Shown here piece after piece: positions 24,847 to 34,299 of a DNA stretch of 64,000 nucleotides (within the stretch, counting starts at the first letter, position 1; each line of letters starts with the position of its first letter). Under the pieces are notes generated by a model. That model was not told the origin of the DNA. It was given only the letters and a program-made list of their open reading frames with translations, and ran no database searches. The stretch spans positions 52,749,006-52,813,005 of the forward strand of contig BRKX01000014.1 in the NCBI GenBank assembly GCA_026008535.1, written 5' to 3'. The translations under genes and the position numbers were made by a program. This DNA is from Perilla frutescens. Taxonomy: Eukaryota > Streptophyta > Magnoliopsida > Lamiales > Lamiaceae.

Positions 24847-25319
24847 GTAGGTAATCTAGTGGATAAATTGAGTAGTGTTTTTATCTTGTTTGATGTAACA
24901 GTCACCAGGAACTATTCTGCTTCAACTTATTCACTACGGGAAAAAGGAAAGAGACAAAAGAAAAGCATTGGTGCTTAATTCTGGTCTCTCTATGTTCAAA
25001 CATCGTTGTGAATCTTAATGGGAGGATGAGGTGTTAAAATTAATGAATATGTTGCTACTCCGACACTCTGTGTCTCTTTGAGAAAGATTTGAGAGTTGAG
25101 ACCGGAGAATTATGGAGAATATACGAAATTTCAATACCTCTTATGCTAGATTTTGCACCAAATCTTCATCATCAAAGTGCTGCTCCAGATCTTTAAAAAA
25201 TTCTAAAACTGAGGAATTGATTGCGTGAGGAATTGTGTTTGAGGAATATTGTATAGATTGATATTAATCGAAAAAAAATGCAACAATGACTGTGTGAGAG
25301 AACAAGAAAAAGAACGTAC

Positions 25320-25430
25320 ACGAGAGATGATGGCTGTTCCTGAATACCCCAATTTTGATACACTGCACGTCCAGTAGCTATTGGCATAACCTTCTAGGAG
25401 AGTCTCTCTGATTGCTTCAACATCTTTCTC
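25320..25430 (-). pseudogene. captured AP endonuclease (exonuclease III family) exon fragment
   Basis: On the minus strand, an exon between ATCAG and GTACGT encodes EKDVEAIRETLLEGYANSYW followed by TCSVSKLGYSGTAIISR. This matches the EEP-fold AP endonucleases of plants (APE1L-like), which repair abasic sites. Its strand is opposite to the four pieces to its left. A further exon-like stretch, about 25195-25130 on minus (FKDLEQHFDDEDLVQ), is adjacent but unassigned. Confidence 0.7.
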
Positions 25431-25529
25431 CTGATTCAAATGGAAAAAAGCCAGTGAAAAGTTTGATTGCGTGAGGAATATTGTATAGATTGATATTAAT
25501 CATCATTAAAATATGAGATTTATTTATAG

Positions 25530-25697
25530 ATTAGTTAGAATACAAATAGAATTATAATAGATAAAGTCAAAATTATAAGATAAAATATTAAATAATATTA
25601 TATAATTACATTATTACCCTTAAAATAAAATATAAAACAAGGCTAAAATAGGCGAATCCAAAATTGTAAGATAAGCCACTTTTTATATTAGTATAGA
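25530..25697 (-). repeat. Helitron 5' subterminal repeat region
   Basis: This is the AT-rich unit shared with 11757-11990 and with the last intron of the RPA-like gene. The last 35 bases before the terminus (about AGATAAGCCACTTTTTATATTA) match the sequence just left of the Helitron at about 11973-11995. Confidence 0.6.
25679..25697 (-). other. Helitron 5' terminus
   Basis: The minus strand reads TCTATACTAATATAAAAAG from 25697 downward, preceded by an A (25698 is T on plus). The 5'-TC start with a TATACTA-type consensus matches known plant Helitron 5' ends. Confidence 0.65.
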
Positions 25698-26244
25698 TAG
25701 TATAGACATAGATTAATAAAAAATAAGAGAAAATGTCATATATTTAAACGGGCTAGAAACATAAATAAAGAAAATTAGTCCGCCACATACTCTTGCTCAG
25801 AATAATCAAAATAGTACGTAGTATACAAGATTGAAATCAATATATAATTCGTAAGGCAATAACCTTTACAAAGTGCTAATTACTAAAAGATTGAGAATTT
25901 CATTTCTTGTATTATTATATTATATGGATCTTCATTTCTCACCTTCCATTGTATGATACTCATTGTTTGTTTTGGAATACATTCTACACTCCACCTCCGA
26001 CTTCAATTTTAGTGAAGAACATTTTGTTTTTATGTACTGTATATAAAAATCAAAGATTTCATAAAGAAGTTAAATTTTCTCATGTTATGATGATATATTG
26101 TTAGAAATGAAATAATTCACTAAATCGCATGTTAGAGTTCCGAGTCGTATTTCCCACAAAGCCTATTAATAATTTATTACCTTCTCTAATTAACCGTTCG
26201 GTGATTGATGTTAGGATCGACCAGCATTAGCTAGGGAGAGAGAA
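25698..26244 (+). promoter_or_regulatory. upstream region of NLR gene 1
   Basis: The last approximately 160 bp before the ATG (about 26085-26244) is clearly homologous to the sequence before NLR gene 2 (about 60238-60402), including TATTGTTAGAAATGAAAT, CACAAAGCC and GATGTTAGG. This conservation outlines a shared 5' leader or promoter. The segment about 25850-25960 also resembles 54405-54515. No TATA box is assigned with confidence. Confidence 0.45.
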
Positions 26245-28710
26245 ATGGCAGAAATTGCTGCAGGTTTTGTTGGACCAGCTATAGAAGTTGTGAAATGGAT
26301 TGGTGCACCAATCATGCGTCAATTTAATTATCTCTGTTGCTTCACTTCCAACATCTCCACTCTCAAACTCGAAGCCGAAAAACTAGATGATGCAGAAAGA
26401 GACCTGCAGGGGAAAGTTGATAGAGCAAGAGATAATGTAGAAATTGTTGCCCGTGAGGTTGAGGCTTGGTTAACGGAGTCTAACGATATCAAAGACATAA
26501 AGCATACAATTTTGGATGAAATTCCAAATGTAGAAAGTGGTTGTTTGAAGCTTGGAGCTCGTTTTTCTCTTAGCAAAAGAGCTAAGAAAACAATTGATCG
26601 TATAATAGAGCTTCGAGGCCAGTGCAAGTTTGATGCTGTATCCCAACGACGACCTCCAGCTGCAGCCGAAGCAGTTCCGTTAGAAATGAGGACATGTGAA
26701 TTCAAGTCAAGAAAACAAATTGAAGAAGACATCATGACAAGTTTAAGAGATGGAGATGTTAATATGATGGGGATAAGTGGGATGGGAGGTCTAGGAAAGA
26801 CTACCATGGCCAAAATAATCAAGAACAGAGCATTGAAAGAGCATTTATTTGATGAAGTTGTGATGGCAGTAGTCAGCCAACAAGCAGACAAGTCAAAAAT
26901 TCAGCTTGAGATTGGCGGATCATTGGGTTTGGATCTCAAAGATGAAACTGCGGAAGCTAGTAGAGTACAAAAATTACATGCAAGACTAACTGAAGGCAAA
27001 AAAAGAATTCTCCTAGTTTTGGATGATGTTTGGCAAAGACTCGTGTTTGAGGATTTAGGAATACCTCGTGGTTACAAAGGTTGCACAATTCTACTAACAT
27101 CCCGAAATAGTGATGTTTTGCGTGCAATGGATGTTCAAAAGGATTTTGGAATGAAAGTCTTGTCTGAAGAAGATGCATGGCTTCTCTTCAGAGGGAGAGC
27201 TGGCACATGTGTGGATGATACAGGATTGAATTCTATCGCAAAAGAAGTCGTAGAAGAGTGCAAAGGATTGCCGATCGCCCTTTCAACTGTTGGTGCAGCA
27301 CTAAAAGATGAGAAGAATAAGGGTATTTGGAAAGATGTAGTACGGCAATTGAGAAAAGCTAATCCAATTAATATTCCAGATTTTATTAAAGAGGTTTATA
27401 ATCCGCTGAAAGTAAGTTATGACAAGTTGGACTCTCAGGAAGCCAAATCGGTATTCTTGCTCTGTTGCTTATTCAGTGAAGATGCTAATATTCCTGTAGA
27501 GAAGTTGACTTATTTCTGCATGGGATTGGGCATATTTGAAGGAGGCATCAACAATTTGGAAGAAGCAAGGAATGGGATGAGTGCATTGATTAAGATGCTT
27601 AATAGTCGGTCTTTGCTGTTAGATAGCGACGAAGAAGATTGTGTTCAAATGCATGATGTAATTCGTGATGTTTGCATATTCATTGCTAAAGAGAAAGGAT
27701 ATATTGGTGGCAATGATTGCACTTGGATTTCTTCTTTTCAGACGACCGTCGGAGAAAGAACTAAGCTTCCTACAAACTTACGTCTTCTCTTATTGAGTGG
27801 TAGTTATTCAGAACTGGAGGGAGACATCAACAAATTCAACAATTCCTTTGTTGAAGGGATCAGAGATCTCCATGTGTTGCTCATTCATAATCACTCATTG
27901 ACATCACTGCCGCACACAACACAGTCATTAAGAGATCTCAGAACTTTGGTCTTAGATTCATGTAAGAAATTGGAGACAATATCTTTTGTTGGGGAGTTGG
28001 TACATCTTGAGATTCTGGTTTGTCACAACTGTGCTTCGATTAAAGAGTTACCACCGGAGATGAAGCGATTAAACAGCCTGAAATTGTTAGATCTCACTGG
28101 CTGTGAAAATCTGGAAAGAATAGGTGGAGGAATCATATCAAGTCTAGTTGGGTTGGAAGAGTTGAAGATGTTGTGTAGCTTCACGAAATGGGAAGCAGCA
28201 CGGGATAGCAACGAAAGAGAGAATGGGAATGCAATGGTGAGAGAGCTGGCGGCCTTGACCAATTTGAGGTGGTTGGAGATTGAGATAGATGATCCTGCCT
28301 TAGCTGCCGAAAACATGCGTCTTTCATCAAAGTTGGACAGATTTGATATCAGAATTGGATGTGAACTCTTACCTTATTGGTTTAACAAAGCAATCAGTCT
28401 AAAGTGGGAGGGAGAAACTTGTGTAGGAGAATGGATTGAGAAGCAGCTGATAAAAGATGCCGAATGTCTATGTTTAATCGGAAATGGTGCAAATAACTAC
28501 TTGGCAAATTGTCCAAACATTAGATGGTTGGAGCTGAGAAGGTGTGAGAATATGAAGAATATTGGTAGAACATCAACGGATGATGCTACTGTGTTCCTGA
28601 ACATGGAGTATCTGAGGCTTAACTCTCTTCCCCAATTAGAAGAGATATTGGATGGTCCAATTTCGTCCAATTCTTTCCACAATCTAAAGGAATTGGAGCT
28701 TTCACAGTAG
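26245..28710 (+). CDS. CC-NBS-LRR disease resistance protein (NLR gene 1), truncated frame of 821 aa
   Basis: A cytoplasmic immune receptor of the RPS2/RPS5-like CNL class. The N-terminal coiled coil spans about 1-130 and lacks an EDVID motif. The NB-ARC domain has P-loop GMGGLGKTT (179-187), kinase-2 LLVLDDVW (256-263; final W marks the CC class), RNBS-B TILLTSRN, GLPIAL (341-346), RNBS-D FLLCCLFSEDANIP, and MHD (469-471). Degenerate LRRs run from about 520. All nucleotide-binding motifs look intact. The start is the ATG in GAGAAATGGCAG, conserved in paralog 2. The stop at 28708-28710 follows an apparent deletion inside an LRR unit. Downstream LRRs continue in other frames, so the native protein was longer. 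It could still be expressed as a truncated receptor. Confidence 0.85.
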   Translation: MAEIAAGFVGPAIEVVKWIGAPIMRQFNYLCCFTSNISTLKLEAEKLDDAERDLQGKVDRARDNVEIVAREVEAWLTESNDIKDIKHTILDEIPNVESGCLKLGARFSLSKRAKKTIDRIIELRGQCKFDAVSQRRPPAAAEAVPLEMRTCEFKSRKQIEEDIMTSLRDGDVNMMGISGMGGLGKTTMAKIIKNRALKEHLFDEVVMAVVSQQADKSKIQLEIGGSLGLDLKDETAEASRVQKLHARLTEGKKRILLVLDDVWQRLVFEDLGIPRGYKGCTILLTSRNSDVLRAMDVQKDFGMKVLSEEDAWLLFRGRAGTCVDDTGLNSIAKEVVEECKGLPIALSTVGAALKDEKNKGIWKDVVRQLRKANPINIPDFIKEVYNPLKVSYDKLDSQEAKSVFLLCCLFSEDANIPVEKLTYFCMGLGIFEGGINNLEEARNGMSALIKMLNSRSLLLDSDEEDCVQMHDVIRDVCIFIAKEKGYIGGNDCTWISSFQTTVGERTKLPTNLRLLLLSGSYSELEGDINKFNNSFVEGIRDLHVLLIHNHSLTSLPHTTQSLRDLRTLVLDSCKKLETISFVGELVHLEILVCHNCASIKELPPEMKRLNSLKLLDLTGCENLERIGGGIISSLVGLEELKMLCSFTKWEAARDSNERENGNAMVRELAALTNLRWLEIEIDDPALAAENMRLSSKLDRFDIRIGCELLPYWFNKAISLKWEGETCVGEWIEKQLIKDAECLCLIGNGANNYLANCPNIRWLELRRCENMKNIGRTSTDDATVFLNMEYLRLNSLPQLEEILDGPISSNSFHNLKELELSQ

Positions 28711-29520
28711 TAGTCCAGTTTTCCACAACCTCTCTTCCATATTAATCTCCAATTGTCCTAAATTGGAAGAGATATTGGATGGTCCAATTTCGTCCAATTC
28801 TTTCCACAATCTCAAGGATTTATTCCTCAGAGATTTGCCTGCACTAAAGCAATTGTGGAAGAGCAGCAGTAGTCCAGTTTTCCACAACCTCTCTTCCATA
28901 TATATCTGGGATTGTCCTAAATTGGAAAACATATTGGATGGTCCAATTTCGTCCAATTCTTTCCACAATCTCAACAAATTAAAACTTGAAGATTTGCAGG
29001 CACTAAAGCAATTGTGGAAGAGCAGTAGTAGTCCAGTTTTCACCAACCTTTCTTCCATAAGTATCGTCAATTGTCCTAAATTGGAAGAGATATTGGATGG
29101 TCCAATTTCGTCCAATTCTTTCCAGAATCTCAAGAAATTGAAGCTTATAGATTTGTCGGCACTAAAGCAATTGTGGAAGAGCAGTAGTAGTCCAGTTTTC
29201 CACAACCTCTCTTCCATATTCATTGACAATTGTCCTAAATTGGAAGAGATATTGGATGGTCCAATTTTGTCCAATTCTTTCCACAATCTCAAGGAATTGA
29301 GACTTGAAGACTTGCCGGCACTAAAGCAATTGTGGAAGAGCAGTAGCAGTAGTCCAGTTTTCCACAACCTCTCTTCCATAAGTATCGTCAATTGTCCTAA
29401 ATTGGAAGAGATATTGGATTGTCCAATTTCGTCCAATTCTTTCCACAATCTCAACAAATTAGAACTTACACGATTGCCGGCACTAAAGCAATTGTGGAAG
29501 AGCAGTAGTAGTCCAGTTTT
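28636..29520 (+). repeat. 159-bp intragenic LRR minisatellite (NLR gene 1)
   Basis: Near-identical units start with ATTGGAAGAGATATTGGATG at about 28762, 28921 (variant), 29080, 29239 and 29401, at 159, 159, 159 and 162 bp spacing. Each encodes 53 residues, about two LRRs. The 162-bp unit has one extra Ser codon in the AGT run. Because the unit is a multiple of three, it also leaves a long antisense frame open. That frame is not a gene. Confidence 0.85.
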
Positions 29521-31161
29521 CCTAAAATTGGAGGAGGTTGAGTTAGTTGAATTGCCAAATCTGGCAATTTTTGAATTCCCTCTAGAGGTGATTTCTTCCA
29601 TAAAAATCAGATGTTGTCCTCGCCTACGCAATCTAGGGCAGTTCTCAGCTGGAAGTTCTACAAATTGAGGAATGTGAGATGATGGAACAAGTGTTTTTGT
29701 GGAATGAAGAAGAAGACCAAAATATAAACAACTCCGGAGGCACCACCAATGCAGACATTAAAGAATGCATCGAATTCCCAAAACTGAAGGAGGTTACATT
29801 AAAGAAACTGCCAAATCTCGTAACTTTCTCTGAAGGAATTGAAGGCATCGAATTCCCTCTACTGACCAGAATGCAGATTGTAGAATGCCCAAAAATGAAC
29901 AACTCCGGAGGCACCACCAATGCAGACATTGATGATCATCATTATTCACATCTCTTTTGCCAACCACAAAAAGTAGGTACCTCGATTATTCTTTTCTTTT
30001 CTTCTTTGAATCGCCAACTACAATAAATTACATTAGGGAATTGGGGTTTAAATGATTTATTTTTGTTAAATTTGATGTCTATTTTGATTAGATTATTTGA
30101 ATTGCAGATGTCATTTGGCAAACTCCAGATATTAGTTACTAGTCAGAATCCATTTTGTGGTCATAAAGTTGATCTATCCTGTTTTAATGGACTGCGAGAG
30201 TTGACAATCTCTAAGTATGAGGGCAGTATGAGTTTATTTTCATTTGCAATCGCTCAAAATCTTGTCACTCTCAGAGAGTTATATATTCATGAATGTGATG
30301 AGATAGTACAAGTGATTAAAGATAAGGAGGAGAAAGCCGTGAGCACCGGTGAAAGGAATCGTCTATTCCCTAACCTGCAGCGACTTCGGTTGGTGGATTT
30401 ATGTAAATTAGTGAGCTTTTGTGAAGGGAATTGTGATGTTGAGTTACCTTCATTGAGGGTTGTGATCATTAGTGGGTGCCCGAATATAAAAAATTTCAGC
30501 TTGGCGCCAAATTTTGAATATTTCGCAACTGACCTCAATAATTATCTTGAAGTTGGAGTGAAGGTAAATTATCTTTCATTAAATTTTAATTTATTATCAA
30601 GTTACTTGTAAGGTACTGAGTAGGTTGTTTGAATTTCAGGTTCCATTCGACAGCCTGAAGCAATTAAGTATCGAAAGAAATGAAAATGCACTCTATTGTT
30701 ATAAAATTCCGGCATCCCTCTTTCGTGGATTGGAAACGTTAGAGATCAGTGAGTATCACGGCAGGATGAGTTTATTTTCGTCTTCTATTGCTGGAAATCT
30801 TGTCAATCTCGAAAGATTATACATATTGACTTGTGATGAGATGATGCAAGTGATACAAGATGATGAGGAGGAGAAAGCCGTGAGTGGTGATGGTCAAAGG
30901 ACCACTCTTCTATTTCCTAAATTGCAGGACCTTCGGTTGTATGGGTTACCCAAATTGGAGAATTTTTGAGAATGGAAATGTGATGTCGAATTGCCTTCAT
31001 TGAGAAAACTGAATATTAATAATTGCCATAATATGAAATATTTCACATTGGGATCCCTAACTACACCAAATTTGAAAACTGCCGTAATAAACTACAGATA
31101 TTTTGGTGTCGCAAATGATTTGAATGTCGTGCTGCAGAAACAGTACTTGGCTCTAGAAAAG
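28711..31161 (+). pseudogene. NLR gene 1 C-terminal LRR region, out of frame
   Basis: LRR sequence continues after the break: frame 2 is open to 29668, then the frame shifts again near 29645. The inferred exon 1 ends at 29972, exon 2 is 30108-30563, and exon 3 is 30640-31161, with phase-0 GT-AG introns. Exon 3 contains a TGA at 30967-30969 where the related fragment at 35.8 kb has a Cys codon. There are thus at least two frameshifts and one nonsense codon relative to a full-length receptor. LRR texts such as CPKLEEILDGPISSNSFHNL repeat through the first part. A final exon may exist near 31380-31562 (Glu/Lys-rich tail), which I cannot join in phase. Confidence 0.75.
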
Positions 31162-33399
31162 GTAAGAACAACTAACATTCTAAATTAACTGTTTATTTTT
31201 TCCTTGCTAATTAATTGTTTCTACTAACTTATTCATCTTCTGTGGTTTGGGATGAGACTTAACCTCCCATTCTTGGCCCAAACAACTCTGACTACTCTTG
31301 AGTGATATGATGGGAAACAGAGGATTGTAGTGATAAATCTACCATCACAGATAAATAATTGATTGCAGTTACCCCTCCCCTCTTCTTTACCTTTTCCTAT
31401 TTGATGGCTACAATTAAGTTTTCTCCTAAACTGAAATTAATGCATCTGAGATCCATTTTTCACATTAATGCATGTAATCGGGAAAATCAAGAAAGCGAGA
31501 AAAAAGGCAGTGCAGAGGACCAGGAAAACAAGGCTGAAATAGAGGAGGAACAAAATTCATAAGTGTTCAATCATTTGAAGTGGTAAGCACTTTCATTCAT
31601 TTAATAGATTGGAAATTCTTATATTTTTCTCTCTTTTTTCTAGCAGATATGTGTGAGCAACACCACCAATTATAGTAGCTAAATTTATAATTACTATGAA
31701 CTTCCCACAATGAGTTTTGTTCAGTAAATAACATAATATTGGACTCTCATTCTACTTTCAACCATATATATACTATATTATTTGAAAGTGAATAAATTGG
31801 TTATGATTATTTCAAAAGGTTTTATTGCAAAAACTTTCAGTAAAGATTAATGCATCACAAGGTCTTACCAGCTGGTTTTCATTCTTCATTGTTGGGAGCT
31901 TGGTGTTAGAATATATCATGGTAAATGACTTTGAATGAACTGGGATTCTAGTTTTATTATAGTGTCACTACTCTAATTTGCAGTTACTGCACATATCGTG
32001 TTCAAAATAAGATAAATAGATATAAATATTGATAGCCTCTAAATTTAATTAGCATATATATTCTTAATATTCACACGATTCTCTTATTAAATATTGAATA
32101 AACTGATATCTAGAACATCCCTCTCTAGCTTCTGACATTCTGTTATATATTCTCATGTAGAAGACCTGTGGGGTAGCTGCAGAAATGGAAGCATCTAGAA
32201 GGGTTGGATTTCAGGGGCTTTGATTAATTTAAATGGCCAAAAACAACACTTATTAATTCCCATATTTGGTTGGCTATATTTTTTATTGCTTTTATGTATG
32301 TTTTGTTTTGTTAAATGTAAGTCGAGTGTATGTAGTGTGCTTCATGGAGACATTGTGTGGATGTTGTTTGCAATGTGACGTATTATATATGATGCTGATG
32401 TGACAATCTTGAATGGATTTAAAAGAACATTAATTAGAGTGTGTTATTCAATCTCTTTGTAGGTTTATTTAATTTATGTGTGTGTGTGATGGTAGTGCTG
32501 TATTAGGATAATATTCAATTGTCAAGCTCTTCGTTGGTTTATTCATATATGTAAATGGTAGAGTTTTTTAAACAGAAAAATGAAATGCATTAAGTATTCC
32601 CAGAGGAATGTCTAACAAAATACTATCTAGTCAGAATAATTTGGGTGTCAAAGTAGAAACTCGAATTTTTCAAAGTTAAATGCACCAAAGAATTGTGATA
32701 TATTTGACAACTTTCACCACACTATGATGTGTGTTGATCCATACATTAAATAGAGGAGAGATACAGAGCATAGTTTTTACTTAAGGATAAAAACTGTGGT
32801 TTGCTTCTTAGCACTTCAAGACACTAAGATGTTTCTATGTAAATTGATTTTATGGATATGTTGTGCTGATATTATTTGCGGTGTGACGTATTCTATATGA
32901 TGATGATATAGTGGAAATCTTGAATGGATATAATAGAGCATGTGCTCTTTTAATTTAGTTGAATTCGAGCATTCATTAATTTGTTTACTTAATTATCTAT
33001 TAAACATATAGTTTGTTACTTTGTTTCATTGATATTATTTTTCAATATGTTATTGTATTTGTGAGCATCACAACTCTTCGTAAAGTGCTACTTCTGAAAA
33101 CGAAAAGGCCATTAGCTATTCATTATAGTTTTCTCAAGTATTATAAAGTGCTACTTCTAAAAACACGATCTTATATAGTGAAAACAAGGCTATACAATTA
33201 AGCAAATAAAAACATATAATACGTTGCATGCATTTTAATTCTGATGTTAAGCATAACATAAATAGATTTTAAATATTGGTGGACTGTAAATTTAGCATAT
33301 ATATATTAATTCTTTTCTCATGATTCGAATATAAAATATTGAAGAAAATGATAAATAGAACACCACTAAGAAAATGATAAATATTAATATATAGAAAAT
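31162..33399. other. 3' flank of NLR gene 1, partly duplicated
   Basis: 31162-32410 is duplicated downstream as 35969-36730 plus 41634-41945, with copia 2 inserted between those parts. Two further partial copies follow within the interval: about 32310-32450 resembles 32840-32990, and about 31995-32115 resembles 33245-33365. No gene is recognised. Confidence 0.6.
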
Positions 33400-34299
33400 G
33401 ACATAAGAATTCGAGTTCGTATCTCCTAAGGAGAATATGTCGACTTTGTCTAGATTATCATAATTCTCATTGAGGATATTTCTTGCCGGCAATTAGTAGT
33501 CGGACTTGAGAAAGCGGCCCTCTGTCGACGTTATTGACTGCACTGCCCCATCACCCTCTTCAACGCCCTCTTTTACATAAATATTATCTGGCTTCACATC
33601 TAAGTGAGCTATGCCTGTACTGTGTATACACTGCAATGCTTTTGCAATCTGCAAAAAATATCAAGAACCATAATGTAAAAGTCATAAGGGTTCATTAATT
33701 TAACCATTGTACTAAAAAAGAAGCACATCAAGAAAGCTTTGAAACACCTAAAAGAAGTACCATTATTCACCTGATACATCAGGTCCAAAGCTTCTCCCTC
33801 TGTCAATAATTTGGTTAATTTATTGACAGAAAGGCTATGATTACACAACTCCAACTGGATGTAGAGGTGCTCGTTCTCAAACCAAGAAGAGTAGTAGCCT
33901 ACTGTGTTCTCATGGTACCCTGAAAAATATATGAACCATGTTTAAGTTCGATGATCTCAGCCTTTTTATGCAGGCAATAAGAAAAAAATAGTGCAACAAA
34001 CCTAAAGCTGCCAAAGCTTGAACTTCCATCAAAGCCTTGCGCATCTCTGTTTCCTGATGCAGCTGTTTCATGCTAAATCTCACCGCATACATGCAACCAT
34101 CAATTCTCTTCAGCACTTTGAAAACCTGGTTGAAGTTTCCATTACCAATTTTCTGAAAATAATAATATCGATCAGAAATGGATAAGAAGTTTGGAGATCA
34201 ATGCAGACCAGGACAATGTTGGTGTTTAAACCTCAATTTCATGGAAATCGGTTCGATGGCGTGAAAGGCCATCACCACCAATACCTGCAGGATTAAAAC
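33400..34299 (-). pseudogene. WEE1: WEE1 protein kinase gene fragment
   Basis: Four exons keep gene order and introns: 34299-34232 (GDGLSRHRTDFHEIE), 34152-34002 (NFNQVFKVLKRIDGCMYAV), 33919-33771 (VGYYSSWFENEHLYIQLELC) and 33648 to about 33400 (IAHLDVKPDNIYVK ... DNLDKVDIFSLG). These cover the N-lobe and catalytic loop of plant WEE1, the kinase that inhibits CDKs at the G2/M and DNA-damage checkpoints. The glycine loop has diverged, the last exon contains a TAA, and the N-terminus and C-lobe end are missing. It is therefore a DNA-level fragment, captured or duplicated into the NLR cluster. No element termini were recognised around it. Confidence 0.8.

Larger units (their letters stand above)
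11996..25697 (-). mobile_element. Helitron, 13.7 kb, candidate autonomous, with host gene fragments
   Basis: Read on the minus strand, the 3' end is a perfect 6-bp-stem hairpin ACGTGC-AAC-GCACGT, then 8 nt, then CTAG followed by T. The 5' end starts TCTATACTAATATAAAAAG and is preceded by A. These are the hallmarks of Helitrons (5'-TC, 3' hairpin plus CTRR, insertion between A and T, no target duplication). Inside are a Rep/helicase gene and an RPA1-like gene, both on the minus strand and both apparently intact, plus exon fragments of at least five host genes between the Rep/helicase gene and the 5' end. The 5' end position rests on the motif and flanking base. An end at 25706 or 25712 is less likely. 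Confidence 0.85.

Noticed and set aside
25698..25712. alternative Helitron 5' ends at 25706 or 25712
   Set aside because: At 25706 the preceding base is G instead of A, and it is better explained as the end of the older nested Helitron. 25712 lacks the TATACTA consensus.
28636..29520. regularly spaced repeats resembling a CRISPR array
   Set aside because: The repeats are coding LRR units of 159 bp with no unique spacers, in a plant nuclear locus.
28702..29631. 309-codon antisense open frame over the LRR repeats
   Set aside because: The LRR unit is 159 bp, a multiple of three, so a stop-free antisense frame is copied with it. It mirrors the LRR unit and has no own signals.
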